This document shows, piece by piece, positions 1-9,575 of a stretch of DNA of 64,000 nt. The translations under genes were made by a program, and so were the position numbers. Under the pieces are notes generated by a model that worked only from the letters and a program-made list of their open reading frames with translations, was not told the DNA's origin and ran no database searches. Position 1 is the first letter of the stretch; each line of letters begins with the position of its first letter. Origin of the DNA: Chitinophaga rhizophila (GTDB taxonomy: Bacteria > Bacteroidota > Bacteroidia > Chitinophagales > Chitinophagaceae); assembly GCF_019492185.1 (NCBI RefSeq), contig NZ_JAICCF010000002.1:1302001-1366000 (forward strand), given 5' to 3'.

Positions 1-66
1 AATTAGGGGCCAATTTGTTAAAATTTGACTTTTAAAGCATAGCTTAGCAATCTTTTTAAAGCACCT

Positions 67-1032
67 ATGGACGAAATTAAACACCTGATCAGTAAGGAAT
101 TACAGGATTTTGAAAGCAAATTCTCTGACGCTGTAAAAAGTCATGTCCCATTGCTGGACAGGATTATGCATTACATCGTTAAACGTAAAGGCAAACAGAT
201 CAGACCCATGTTTGTGCTTCTATCCGCTAAACTCTTTAATAATAATATACAGGAAAGCACTTACAGGGCTGCTGCGCTGGTAGAACTATTACATACTGCC
301 ACCCTCGTTCATGACGATGTAGTCGATGACGCCAACGAAAGACGTGGTTTCTTTTCCATCAATGCCTTGTGGAAAAACAAAATAGCCGTGCTGGTAGGAG
401 ACTATCTCCTATCCAAAGGACTACTCCTTTCAGTAGATAATAATGAATTTAGATCGCTGAAGATTCTCTCAGAGGCCGTAAAGGAAATGAGCGAAGGAGA
501 ACTGCTGCAAATAGAAAAAACCCGTAAACTTAATATTAAAGAAGATATCTACTTCGAGATCATCCGTCGTAAAACAGCCTCCCTCCTCGCCTCCGCTTGC
601 TCAGCCGGCGCCTGGAGCACCACCAACGACGATGAAACAACCGAAAAAATGCGCCTGTTCGGTGAAAAAGTAGGTATCGCCTTCCAGATCAAAGACGACC
701 TCTTTGATTATGGTACCGACAAAATAGGTAAACCTACCGGTATTGATATCCGGGAGAAAAAGATGACCCTCCCCCTCATCTACACCCTCGAACATGCTAC
801 TCCCGAAACACGTAGATATATAATTAATATAGTAAAGAACTATAACACCGATAAAGACAAGGTCACAGAAGTAATTGACCTGGTGAAAAAATCCGGTGGT
901 ATAGAATATACAAGAGAAAAAATGTTCCAGTACCGCGATGAAGCCCTTGCAATACTCCATAGCTTCCCGGACAACGACATCCGCGCCGGACTGGAAACAT
1001 TAGTTAGATATACAACCGATCGTACTTTTTAA
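67..1032 (+). CDS. Polyprenyl (trans-isoprenyl) diphosphate synthase
   Basis: This cytosolic enzyme condenses isopentenyl diphosphate units onto an allylic diphosphate to make a long-chain polyprenyl diphosphate, probably the menaquinone side chain. Both Asp-rich motifs are intact: DDVVD at residues 83-87 and DDLFD at 210-214, each in its usual context (LVHDDVVDDANERRG and FQIKDDLFDYG). The GKxxRP motif that binds isopentenyl diphosphate lies near residue 43. The length of 321 aa is normal for the family. The chain length made cannot be read from the sequence. Complex I, which reduces the quinone, is encoded elsewhere in this window. recJ follows 67 bp later on the same strand and may be co-transcribed. 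Confidence 0.93.
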   Translation: MDEIKHLISKELQDFESKFSDAVKSHVPLLDRIMHYIVKRKGKQIRPMFVLLSAKLFNNNIQESTYRAAALVELLHTATLVHDDVVDDANERRGFFSINALWKNKIAVLVGDYLLSKGLLLSVDNNEFRSLKILSEAVKEMSEGELLQIEKTRKLNIKEDIYFEIIRRKTASLLASACSAGAWSTTNDDETTEKMRLFGEKVGIAFQIKDDLFDYGTDKIGKPTGIDIREKKMTLPLIYTLEHATPETRRYIINIVKNYNTDKDKVTEVIDLVKKSGGIEYTREKMFQYRDEALAILHSFPDNDIRAGLETLVRYTTDRTF

Positions 1033-1099
1033 CTAATAAAAAACCTATCTTCCGAGAACAGAAAACATTACCACTTTAGATATACTAACTCACGCATTG

Positions 1100-2806
1100 A
1101 TGCAGAAACGCTGGACAGTCCGATCTTATCAACCTAAACAGGAAGCATTGCTCCAGTCATCTCTGCGTATACATCCCTTGCTGTGCAGACTACTCGTACA
1201 AAGAGGTATGCATACCTACGAAGAATCACGCCTGTTCTTCCGCCCTACTCTGGCAGACCTGCACGACCCATGGCTGATGAAAGACATGGATAAAGCAGTA
1301 TCCCGTATCGAACAGGCCTTCTTCCGTCGTGAGAAAATACTGGTATTCGGTGATTATGATGTAGATGGCACCACCGCAGTAGCTACCGTCTACGACTTTC
1401 TGCACTCGTTCTATGATAATATAGAATTTTATATCCCCCACCGGTATAAAGAAGGATATGGTATATCTGCCCAGGGTATCGAATACGCCCGCGATAATGA
1501 ATTTACCCTCATCATCACTCTTGACTGTGGCATCAAAGCCATAGAACAGATTAAGTGGGCTGCCAATCATGGGATCGACTTCATTATATGCGACCATCAC
1601 CTTCCTGATGCGATCCTCCCCCCTGCTGTAGCTATACTCAATCCTAAACAATACGACTGCCCCTATCCTTATAAAGAACTTAGCGGCTGTGGTATAGGAT
1701 ATAAACTGATCTCCGCCTTCGCGCAAAAACGAGGACTGCCCGAAGAAAGCGCTCACCGGTATCTCGATCTCGTAGCTACCAGCATCGCTGCTGATATCGT
1801 ACCGATGACAGGCGAAAACAGGGTACTGGCCTTTCACGGCCTGAAGAAAGTAAACTCTTCTCCCCTGCCAGGTATACAGGCCCTAATCGAATTAAGCGGA
1901 CTAAAAGAAGAATTGACTATCTCCAATCTCGTGTTTGTTATCGCTCCACGCGTCAACGCTGCCGGCCGTATGGACGATGCAAGAAAAGCAGTGAACCTCT
2001 TCGTGGAAACAGATAAGGATAAAGCTATGGAGATAGCGAAAGTATTACACGCTGATAACTTCGACAGAAAAGAGATAGATGGTAACATCACCAAAGAAGC
2101 AGTTGAATTGTTGCAGAATGACCTTACCCTCCAGGACAGAAAATCCACAGTCCTCTATAAACCTGACTGGCATAAAGGAGTTGTAGGTATCGTTGCTTCA
2201 AGACTGATCGATAAATACTATTATCGCCCTACTATTATCCTTACGCTCAGTAATGATAAAGTAGCAGGCTCCGCACGCTCTGTTACCGGCTTTAATGTAT
2301 ACGAAGCGGTACACCAGTGTAAAGACCTTTTAGAAAACTATGGCGGCCATTTCTATGCAGCAGGTATGACGCTGAAACCTGAAAACGTTGTAGCCTTTCA
2401 ACAGAAATTTGAAGAAGTAGTAGCTACTACTATCAACCCCGATCTATTGGTTCCGGAAATAGTGATCGATACCGAAATTCAGTTAAGAGATATTACTCCG
2501 GCTTTCTTCAATATTCTTCGTCAGTTTGAGCCACTGGGACCAGACAATCTACGCCCCGTTTTCCTGGTAAGAAACGTCGTTGACAGCGGCTACTCCCGCC
2601 TCGTAAAAGATGAACATATTAAGTTCTCCGTAAGACAAGGAAAATCGCCTAATGCGCTAACGGGCATAGGATTCTACATGTCCGAAAAATTCCACATCGT
2701 GAGCAGTAAAAACCCATTTGACATGGTATTTACCATTGATGAAAATGAATGGAACGGAAAGATGAATTTACAACTGAAAGTAATAGATATCAGGGCGCAC
2801 CAATAA
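1100..2806 (+). CDS. recJ: Single-stranded-DNA-specific exonuclease RecJ
   Basis: RecJ is a 5'-3' exonuclease on single-stranded DNA that acts in recombination and mismatch repair. The DHH phosphoesterase motifs are present: motif I FGDYDVDG (residues 83-90), LDCG (141-144) and the DHH triplet in CDHHLP (165-167). The DHHA1 domain carries the Gly-Gly-His signature GGHFYAAGM near residue 415, followed by the C-terminal OB-type region. At 568 aa it is close to the family norm. An in-frame TTG at 1097 directly precedes the ATG at 1100; the ATG is the preferred start. No convincing terminator follows. Confidence 0.95.
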   Translation: MQKRWTVRSYQPKQEALLQSSLRIHPLLCRLLVQRGMHTYEESRLFFRPTLADLHDPWLMKDMDKAVSRIEQAFFRREKILVFGDYDVDGTTAVATVYDFLHSFYDNIEFYIPHRYKEGYGISAQGIEYARDNEFTLIITLDCGIKAIEQIKWAANHGIDFIICDHHLPDAILPPAVAILNPKQYDCPYPYKELSGCGIGYKLISAFAQKRGLPEESAHRYLDLVATSIAADIVPMTGENRVLAFHGLKKVNSSPLPGIQALIELSGLKEELTISNLVFVIAPRVNAAGRMDDARKAVNLFVETDKDKAMEIAKVLHADNFDRKEIDGNITKEAVELLQNDLTLQDRKSTVLYKPDWHKGVVGIVASRLIDKYYYRPTIILTLSNDKVAGSARSVTGFNVYEAVHQCKDLLENYGGHFYAAGMTLKPENVVAFQQKFEEVVATTINPDLLVPEIVIDTEIQLRDITPAFFNILRQFEPLGPDNLRPVFLVRNVVDSGYSRLVKDEHIKFSVRQGKSPNALTGIGFYMSEKFHIVSSKNPFDMVFTIDENEWNGKMNLQLKVIDIRAHQ

Positions 2807-3106
2807 CCCATTCTCCTATCTATAATAAAGAATATTAATGCCGGTATTATACACGCTGCGAAGACAGATGATATGATGCGGAAGGGTATTTAATGTGTGG
2901 TGTATAACAGTTCCTTTTCAGAGAGTAAGTAATGCTGCAAGCAGGTATTTTTTCGCTCAGATCCTTTAAACAAATGCAGGGTTAATTATCTATCGCCGGA
3001 AGGCATTTTTGCAGTATGGTAGCCTGGGTATTCAAACAGTCTGAAATCTATTGCCGGTCATCTTTTATTATCCAGCCTTTTTATCGTTTACCATCCAACG
3101 GTATTA
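2807..3106. other. Gene-free gap between recJ and the esterase
   Basis: This is the convergent gap between recJ (+) and the esterase gene (-). I see only a weak inverted repeat, TTATACAC at 2847-2854 and GTGTATAA at 2900-2907, separated by 45 nt and with no T-run. The open frames here lack family features. Confidence 0.5.
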
Positions 3107-3904
3107 TCATCGTTTCTGATCAAGCAACCATGTATATAATGCAGGATCAGCATATGCATTCGTCCACGCGTCATGTCCGCCTGTTGCCTTTTCCGTATAC
3201 TTCACCAGGTTACTTCCACATTTCTTTAAGGCGTTTACCATGTCTCTGGAAGCTGATACTGTTACCTGCGGATCGTCAGCATTATGAAAAGCCCAGACCG
3301 GCATCTTATCCAATACGCACGCTTGTGCCGGTGTACCCACTCCGCAGATAGGTACTATTGCTGCAAACTGGTCAGGGTTCGTCTGTGCCCAGGACCAGGT
3401 ACCATAACCGCCCATACTCAGTCCGGTCAGGTATACTCTTGTTGAGTCAACATGGTATTTTTCCATTACTTCCTTATACAGCCGCTGCAGCGTCTCCGTA
3501 TTCCACCAGGAGGCAGTACATTGGGGAGTTACCATGACAAACTGCTTGCCTTTGACCACCTTCATTAAACCAAGATTCCTGATGACTTCTATGTCGGTTC
3601 CGATCTCTGTAGCTCCGTGCAGGAAAATAACAACCGGCCACTTATACGTCTTTTTCTCATTGTAAGTGTCCGGAATGTACAGGAAATACTCATCAATATT
3701 CCCCTGCTGAAAATCTACCTTTTTGACTGTTATGCCCGGAGTCTGAGGGGCAAACACATCTTCTTCTCCGGCATTAGGAACTGTATCAGTTCCTCCGATA
3801 GTGCCGGGTACTGCTGCTTCGTTCTTTTTGGAGCAGGCTGCTACATTGCCCATTAGTGCAATGAGTAGCAGATACGCGAATCTTTTAATTATCCATCTTT
3901 TCAT
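3107..3904 (-). CDS. Lipoprotein esterase (alpha/beta hydrolase, PHB-depolymerase/feruloyl-esterase-like)
   Basis: This is probably an outer-membrane-anchored or periplasmic carboxylesterase. A signal sequence ends in a lipobox with Cys24 (VAAC). The nucleophile elbow is GLSMGG with Ser163. The oxyanion region is IFLHGATE near residue 95. Asp210 or Asp211 (FHNADDP) and His244 (TGGHDAW) complete a triad. The order and the CPYG-like central part fit the phospholipase/carboxylesterase and PHB-depolymerase-like group that in Bacteroidota often acts on esterified plant polysaccharides. The substrate is unknown. It lies 104 bp downstream of htpG, but the htpG terminator separates them. Confidence 0.8.
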   Translation of the reverse strand: MKRWIIKRFAYLLLIALMGNVAACSKKNEAAVPGTIGGTDTVPNAGEEDVFAPQTPGITVKKVDFQQGNIDEYFLYIPDTYNEKKTYKWPVVIFLHGATEIGTDIEVIRNLGLMKVVKGKQFVMVTPQCTASWWNTETLQRLYKEVMEKYHVDSTRVYLTGLSMGGYGTWSWAQTNPDQFAAIVPICGVGTPAQACVLDKMPVWAFHNADDPQVTVSASRDMVNALKKCGSNLVKYTEKATGGHDAWTNAYADPALYTWLLDQKR

Positions 3905-3920
3905 ATACGTGATTTAAATT

Positions 3921-3955
3921 AAAAAATCCCGTCTCAATAGGCATGAGACGGGATT
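3921..3955 (-). terminator. Rho-independent terminator of htpG
   Basis: A 12-bp perfect stem (3925-3936 with 3944-3955; core TCCCGTCTCA/TGAGACGGGA) and a 7-nt loop are followed, on the minus strand, by a run of six T. It sits 53 bp after the htpG stop and ahead of the esterase start. Confidence 0.85.
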
Positions 3956-4007
3956 CCGGTTAACAATATTATTGCAAACCTACTATAATGTTTCCTTATA
4001 GAAAGGA

Positions 4008-5843
4008 TTAATTTTTCTTTTCTGCACTCATCAGTTCTACACTTCTGTTAACGAAAGCAGTCAGATCAGCACCTGTCAGCAGGTTCTGCGATAACAGTGC
4101 CAGGTCTGCCAGGTTACGTACCTGTTTCTGCTGTTTATCGTTATCACTTTCATCCAGTATCTGCTGATAGATAGGGTGGTTAGCGTTGATAGTCATGTTG
4201 ATCTCATCAGGCATGTTAGCATACCAGCTCATACCTGCGCCACCTACAGCTGCCATATCTTTCATACGACGCATAAATTCAGGACGGGTTACGATCACTG
4301 GTTGTGAATCTGCACTCAATCCTTTGAGTTCTACTTTCACATGCTGCTGCGGAATATGTCCGAACAGTTCTTTCAGTTTAGTTTCCTGATCTGTAGTCAA
4401 TACGCTTTCTGACTTATCGTCTGTATTAATCAGATTATCTGCAATATCAGCATCCACACGTGTGAACATCATGTTATCCCATCTTGGCTCCATATTGTTG
4501 ATGAACGCTGCATCCACAATACTATCCAGCTTCACGATCTTATAACCTTTGTTCTTAGCCGCCTGAATGTAGCTATCCTGTTGTACTGCATTTGTTGCAT
4601 ACAGCACTACCAGTTTATTGTCTTTATTAGTCTGCAATGCAGTGGCTTCTGTCTTGTACTCTTCCAGTGTATAGAACTTGCCTGGTTCAGTGATATCTTC
4701 CAGCAGCAGGAACTTGTTAGCCTTCTCAGAGAATTTATCATCTGTCATCATACCATACTTAGCAAACAATCCGATAGACTCCCACTTTTCTTCAAAGCTC
4801 TTACGATCGTTGCGGAAGATCTCATCCAGTTTATCAGCCACTTTCTTAGTAATATAACTGCTGATCTTTTTCACATTCGGATCACCCTGGAGGTAGCTAC
4901 GGCTTACGTTCAGCGGAATGTCCGGACTATCGATCACACCATGCAGTAACATCAGGAACTCAGGTACGATGTCTTTTACTTCATCTGTTACAAATACCTG
5001 GTTGGAATACAGGCTGATCTTGTCTTTCTGTACCTCAAAAGATTTACCAATCTTGGGAAAATACAGTATACCTGTCAGGTTAAACGGATAATCCACATTC
5101 AGGTGGATCCAGAATAACGGTGCTTCTGCGTAAGGATATAATTCTTTATAGAAGTTCTGGTAGTCTTCTGTAGTCAGATCTGCCGGCTTCTTGGTCCAGG
5201 CAGGATTTGTATTATTCAACTGCTTGTCTGCAAATTTTACCGGTACAGGCAGGAATTTACAGAACTTTTCGAGGATAGTCTGGATACGATGTTCGTCCAG
5301 GAACTCTTCACTCTCTTCGTTAATATGCAGTACGATATCGGTACCACGGCTTTGCTTGCTGGTTTCTTCCAGCGTATATTCAGGACTGCCATCACACTCC
5401 CAGCGTACAGCGGCAGTATCCGGCTTATGAGATTTAGAGAAGATTTCTACCTTGCTGCTCACCATGAAGGACGAGTAGAAACCAAGACCAAAATGACCGA
5501 TGATGTTAGCGCCATCTGTCTGACCTTTGTACTTGTTCAGGAACTCTTCTGCACCTGAAAAAGCCACCTGGTTAATATATTTATCCACCTCTTCTGCGGT
5601 CATGCCGACACCCATGTCAGAGATAGTCAGTGTCTTTTTTTCTTTATCTAATGTCACTGTGATTTCCGGGGTGCCCAGCTCACCTTTGAACTCTCCAACA
5701 CTGGCCAGTGTCTTCAGTTTCTGTGTAGCATCCACCGCGTTGCTCACCAGCTCGCGGATGAAGATCTCATGGTCTGAATAGAGAAACTTCTTGATAATAG
5801 GGAAAATGTTCTCTGTCTGAACACGTATTGCTCCTTTCTGCAT
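4008..5843 (-). CDS. htpG: Molecular chaperone HtpG (Hsp90)
   Basis: This is the bacterial Hsp90, a cytosolic ATP-dependent chaperone. The N-terminal GHKL ATPase motifs are clear: FIRELVSNAVDA (the Asn that binds Mg-ATP), DMGVGM and the lid segment GHFGLGFYSSFMV. The middle domain contains the conserved NVSRSYLQGD segment, and a C-terminal dimerisation domain follows. The length of 611 aa compares with about 620 for Escherichia coli HtpG. It is monocistronic by appearance, with its own terminator and a candidate promoter at 5871-5902. Confidence 0.97.
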   Translation of the reverse strand: MQKGAIRVQTENIFPIIKKFLYSDHEIFIRELVSNAVDATQKLKTLASVGEFKGELGTPEITVTLDKEKKTLTISDMGVGMTAEEVDKYINQVAFSGAEEFLNKYKGQTDGANIIGHFGLGFYSSFMVSSKVEIFSKSHKPDTAAVRWECDGSPEYTLEETSKQSRGTDIVLHINEESEEFLDEHRIQTILEKFCKFLPVPVKFADKQLNNTNPAWTKKPADLTTEDYQNFYKELYPYAEAPLFWIHLNVDYPFNLTGILYFPKIGKSFEVQKDKISLYSNQVFVTDEVKDIVPEFLMLLHGVIDSPDIPLNVSRSYLQGDPNVKKISSYITKKVADKLDEIFRNDRKSFEEKWESIGLFAKYGMMTDDKFSEKANKFLLLEDITEPGKFYTLEEYKTEATALQTNKDNKLVVLYATNAVQQDSYIQAAKNKGYKIVKLDSIVDAAFINNMEPRWDNMMFTRVDADIADNLINTDDKSESVLTTDQETKLKELFGHIPQQHVKVELKGLSADSQPVIVTRPEFMRRMKDMAAVGGAGMSWYANMPDEINMTINANHPIYQQILDESDNDKQQKQVRNLADLALLSQNLLTGADLTAFVNRSVELMSAEKKN

Positions 5844-5870
5844 GGGTTAAATTTTTTTGAATCCGGGACA

Positions 5871-5902
5871 AAGGATATGCCAGCGGGCCTCCGGCTGACA
5901 AA
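5871..5902 (-). promoter_or_regulatory. Candidate promoter for htpG
   Basis: On the minus strand there is TTTG at 5899-5902, 19 bp, then TATCCTTTG at 5871-5879. This is the Bacteroidota -33/-7 pattern, except that the -7 element carries one extra base between TA and TTTG. Confidence 0.45.
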
Positions 5903-5960
5903 CTGTCCGGAAATGAAGGCCAAGATATGTGTCACCTGACTGTTTTCTGCAGTGTGCTTC

Positions 5961-6004
5961 TTCGTCGCTTATTCGTCGCTTCTTCGTCGCTTGTTCGAAG
6001 CTTG
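5961..6004. repeat. Four tandem copies of an 11-bp unit
   Basis: Units are TTCGTCGCTTA, TTCGTCGCTTC, TTCGTCGCTTG and TTCGAAGCTTG, head to tail with a strict 11-bp period, close to one helical turn. The last copy has diverged. They lie about 120 bp upstream of the htpG start and 180 bp upstream of the secreted nuclease start. Confidence 0.85.
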
Positions 6005-6182
6005 TTCCTCCTCTTCATACTGACTAACAAAATGGCAGACTCGTCCTCCGGCTTAACAAATAAATCATATTCACCGCCGTCAGATTATAACACAAATGTT
6101 GTAGATTTAAGTTTCCAGACCCCGGTGATTGTTGAGAACCAAATGTTTTACCCGACACCTTTCTTTCTAAACCTCATTTTGC

Positions 6183-9100
6183 ATGAAAAGAAATCTACTC
6201 ATTGCCCTTGCTATGGCCTGTTTTGCTGGTGCGCATGCACAGACGCAGCCAGCAGCACAACCATTGCCTTACCAGCAGTCTTTTGCCAGCCTGTTATCCA
6301 CATCGACTACCTATCCTGATGGATGGCAGGGCTGGACACTTACCGGTTCTCCTTCCGGTAATTTTAATATACTGCCACCCGCCGCTGACAAGGCCCTGGC
6401 CACTGGTAGTGCATCCAGCACAGCCAACGGCGTGTACAATTACAGCGGAAAGCTGGGATTCCTGAACAGTGGCAGCGCAGACAACAGCCTGGTACTGGCA
6501 GTCAGCACCAGCGGACAAACCAACGTTGCGGTACAGTACGATGTCATGACGCTGCGTAATCCATATGATGGCGCATCTAATACGCGTATCAATGAAGTAA
6601 CCTTACAATATCGCGTGGGTGCTACCGGCAATTTTACCGATATCACCGGCATAGCATATCAGAACGGAACCACACAGCAGACCGGTTCGGGCGTTACAGC
6701 TCCGCTGGATTCTGCACGTCGTACGCTGGTACTGCCAGCGGATTGTGATAATCAACCCCTTGTACAATTACGTTGGGTAAACAGGCAGATTAGCGGAGGC
6801 GGCTCCCGTCCTTCTTTTGCTGTCGATAATATCAGTGTGGGCAGTGGCAGCGCAGATGTTACTCCGCCTGCCCTTGACAGCCTCTCACCGGCAAACCGGT
6901 CAATTAACGTTGCTCCGGCAGCACAGCCAGTAGCGACTTTCTCAGAATCTGTCAAAGCGGGTACCGGACGGATAGTTATCCACAACCGCACGACTGGTAA
7001 TGTGCTGGCTATTCCGGCTGACAGCTCAATTGTCTATTTCAATGGGCGTAATGTAACTGTCGGAACAGGCCTGCAACCGCAGCAGCAGTATTATATTACT
7101 ATTGAACCAGGCGCTGTACTGGATCTTAGTGATAATGCCTACGGCGGACTTACAGACACCAGCGCGTGGTCGTTCACTACCGGTTCCCAGCAACTGACCT
7201 TTGACTTTAATGTTTGCGCTGCAGGTAATATTACCGGCGGCTTCAGACAATATAGCGTTACAGGCGCACAACAATGGGATTGCACTACGTTTGGCAGAAG
7301 CAGCAATGGTGTACAGATCAATGGTTACAGTGGCGGAGCTATTGCCAATGAGGACTGGTTGATCTCGCCTGCTTTTGATTTCTCCGGCTTTGACTATCCT
7401 TTGCTGAATTTCTATAGCCGTACGGCATTTTCAGGCCCTTCTCTTCAACTCAGGGTATCGACCAACTATGATGGCGTCAGCAATCCGAATACGGCCACCT
7501 GGACAGCTGTAAATGGCCGTTTCCCGGCATTGTTGTCTGACTCCTGGATACTGTCTGACAGTATCAACCTGGCAGCCTTTAAACAACCGGGTGTATACCT
7601 GGCTTTTGTGTATACTTCTTCTCCATCAGCAGGGGCTGCCCGCTGGACGATTGACGATGTTTCTGTTGTCAATAGCACGGCTGCCCCTCAGCCATCGCTG
7701 GATCTTTCTGCTACCAGTATAGACTTTGACTATGTGCCGGCAGGACAGATGTCTGCACCGCTGCCGTTTACGTTCCAGGCCAATGACTTTACTGGTGCGC
7801 TGACAGTGAATGTATCCGGCAATTTCACCATAGCTACAGATAGCGCTGGTTCTTTTGGCAAGACACTGACCTATCAGCAGGCAGCGCTTAATAATGGTTT
7901 GAAGACCGTATGGGTGAAGTTCCAGCCTGCCAGTGCAGATCAGAGCTATTCCGGAGCGATCACTTTCTCGGCCGACAGTCTGACATTCCAGTCCATCGGA
8001 CTTTCTGGCACTTCCTTACGTTCATTGAAAGTGGTGAACTGGAATATTGAATGGTTTGGCAGTCCGGTACAGAACCCTGCGAATGACGATCTGCAGCAGG
8101 CCAATGTAGCTACTTTGCTAAAGAGGATGGATGCGGATATTTATGCCCTGGCAGAGGTGGTGGATACAGCCCGTTTCAGAGCGGTGGCGAACCAGTTGCC
8201 AGGCTATAGTTATGTAATTGCTGATTTTGGCTCTTATGCCGACAGTATTAAAGATGTGGATTACGTAACAGCTCAGAAGCTGGCGTTCCTGTATAAAACG
8301 TCTGTCATCAGAAGTATACGGTCTTATGGCGTATTACGTCAGGGTGGTAGCAGTAATGCCTACTATCATTGGTCATCAGGAAGGTTCCCTTTCCTGCTGG
8401 AAGCGAAAGCTAAGCTGAATAATGACAGCGCCCTGATCAGGTTTGTATTGTTGCATGCGAAGGCGAATACCGGTAATGCGGCGGATAAGATTGAGTCATG
8501 GAACAGGCGCAGGAACGGCGCGTTGGAATTAAAAGACTCGCTGGATGCGCAGTATCCAACGGCCAATCTGATTGTGCTGGGCGATTTCAATGATGCATTT
8601 GACAAGACGATTACTACAGAGCTGGCGCCGGACACGACCACGTCATATATTGATTTTATAAACGACAGTGCGCATTATAAACCGGTTACGCTGCCATTGA
8701 GTTTGCGGGGAGAGAAATCGACGGTTTCATATAATACGGTGATAGACAATGTACTGATCTCGGATGAGATGGCGCTGAGTTATCTGCCGGGGTCGGCAAG
8801 GATATGGAGAGAAGTGGAGTCGCTGGTAAATAGTTACAGTACGACTACGACAGATCACTATCCGGTGCAGACTAATTATAATCTGCGTATACTGGCCCGT
8901 CCTGCTGAGCTGGAATTTGAGGCAGTGGTTGATACAGGAGATGTGAAGCTGACATGGAGCGCGCCTTATGAGCTGAATATCAGGAATTATGTGATTCAGC
9001 GGTCCAGAAACCAATCACAATTTGAATCCGTAGATACGGTGGTTGCGCGGGGCACTACTTCGCAGCCGGTAAGTTATGAGGCCCATGATACCCGTCCATG

Positions 9101-9446
9101 GTTGGGAGTGTCTTACTACAGATTGAAGATCACTAGTCTGGATGGCAGTGTAAGTTACAGTGAGAATCAGCGGGTTATTGTAACAGTGAGGGATCTTTTG
9201 CAGAAGCTGTTCTGGTGTATATTCGGTCGTCAGTTACAAATATGGCTGGATATGGAGAAAGGCGGGCCTGCAGTGATGCAACTTGTTGATATGCAGGGTC
9301 ATATCAGGTATCAGAAGCAGCTGATCCTGGACAGGGGAAGAAACCTCAGATCATTGGATATCAGTAATTTAACCAGCGGTATATATATTCTTCGTGTACA
9401 GAGCAGGGAGGGTACCCAGGTGAGTAAGATAGTCGTTAGCCACTGA
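6183..9446 (+). CDS. Secreted multidomain endonuclease/exonuclease/phosphatase-family protein, type IX secretion substrate
   Basis: An exported 1087-aa protein starting with a signal peptide that ends AHAQ at residue 20. In order it has: an N-terminal beta-rich module (about 25-222); an Ig-like Big_5-type domain (about 227-332, starting at DSLSPANRSINVAP); a choice-of-anchor-J-like jelly roll ending in WTIDDVSV (about 339-500); a further Ig-like stretch; an EEP-fold catalytic domain; a fibronectin-like segment; and a C-terminal type IX sorting domain (about 1019-1087, with SGIYILRV). EEP residues visible are NWNIEWFG (about 617), AEVVD (657), LLHAKAN (756), GDFND (800) and TDHYPV (889), so it should be active on DNA, RNA or a phosphoester. 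The substrate is unknown; extracellular DNase is the simplest guess. Confidence 0.85.
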   Translation: MKRNLLIALAMACFAGAHAQTQPAAQPLPYQQSFASLLSTSTTYPDGWQGWTLTGSPSGNFNILPPAADKALATGSASSTANGVYNYSGKLGFLNSGSADNSLVLAVSTSGQTNVAVQYDVMTLRNPYDGASNTRINEVTLQYRVGATGNFTDITGIAYQNGTTQQTGSGVTAPLDSARRTLVLPADCDNQPLVQLRWVNRQISGGGSRPSFAVDNISVGSGSADVTPPALDSLSPANRSINVAPAAQPVATFSESVKAGTGRIVIHNRTTGNVLAIPADSSIVYFNGRNVTVGTGLQPQQQYYITIEPGAVLDLSDNAYGGLTDTSAWSFTTGSQQLTFDFNVCAAGNITGGFRQYSVTGAQQWDCTTFGRSSNGVQINGYSGGAIANEDWLISPAFDFSGFDYPLLNFYSRTAFSGPSLQLRVSTNYDGVSNPNTATWTAVNGRFPALLSDSWILSDSINLAAFKQPGVYLAFVYTSSPSAGAARWTIDDVSVVNSTAAPQPSLDLSATSIDFDYVPAGQMSAPLPFTFQANDFTGALTVNVSGNFTIATDSAGSFGKTLTYQQAALNNGLKTVWVKFQPASADQSYSGAITFSADSLTFQSIGLSGTSLRSLKVVNWNIEWFGSPVQNPANDDLQQANVATLLKRMDADIYALAEVVDTARFRAVANQLPGYSYVIADFGSYADSIKDVDYVTAQKLAFLYKTSVIRSIRSYGVLRQGGSSNAYYHWSSGRFPFLLEAKAKLNNDSALIRFVLLHAKANTGNAADKIESWNRRRNGALELKDSLDAQYPTANLIVLGDFNDAFDKTITTELAPDTTTSYIDFINDSAHYKPVTLPLSLRGEKSTVSYNTVIDNVLISDEMALSYLPGSARIWREVESLVNSYSTTTTDHYPVQTNYNLRILARPAELEFEAVVDTGDVKLTWSAPYELNIRNYVIQRSRNQSQFESVDTVVARGTTSQPVSYEAHDTRPWLGVSYYRLKITSLDGSVSYSENQRVIVTVRDLLQKLFWCIFGRQLQIWLDMEKGGPAVMQLVDMQGHIRYQKQLILDRGRNLRSLDISNLTSGIYILRVQSREGTQVSKIVVSH

Positions 9447-9472
9447 TCTTTTTGAAAAAGCCGTTAGACCCC

Positions 9473-9504
9473 GGCCGCTCTATTCTATAAGGAGCGGCCT
9501 TTTT
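9473..9504 (+). terminator. Rho-independent terminator after the secreted nuclease
   Basis: A perfect 8-bp GC-rich stem, GGCCGCTC (9473-9480) with GAGCGGCC (9492-9499), an 11-nt loop, then five T. Confidence 0.85.
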
Positions 9505-9505
9505 A

Positions 9506-9536
9506 TTTGCTGTTGTCAGCAATTTAAGTATCTTTG
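9506..9536 (+). promoter_or_regulatory. Promoter of the rpsF-rpsR-rplI operon
   Basis: TTTG at 9506-9509, exactly 19 bp, then TATCTTTG at 9529-9536, an exact match to the Bacteroidota consensus TTTG-N19-TAnnTTTG. It starts two bases after the T-run of the previous terminator and about 40 bp before the rpsF ATG. Confidence 0.85.
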
Positions 9537-9575
9537 CACTCCTAATTTTTTCAAACAATTTAAAACAGGGAAATT

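Larger units (their letters stand above)
5844..6182. other. Divergent intergenic region htpG / secreted nuclease
   Basis: The 339-bp gap holds the htpG promoter candidate and an 11-bp tandem repeat at 5961-6004. An open frame from 5927 runs into the nuclease gene in another phase and has no recognisable features, so it is not called. Confidence 0.6.

Noticed and set aside
2847..2907. TTATACAC/GTGTATAA inverted repeat after recJ
   Set aside because: Eight base pairs across 45 nt in AT-rich DNA, with no T-run, are not enough for a terminator or an operator.
3968..3982. TAGGTTTG -7-like element upstream of the esterase gene
   Set aside because: A transcript from it would pass through the htpG terminator before reaching the gene, and there is no TTTG at 19 bp (only TTTC at 18).
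5927..6319. 130-aa open frame overlapping the start of the secreted nuclease
   Set aside because: It is in another phase of a gene with a clear signal peptide, and its first part translates the 11-bp repeats.
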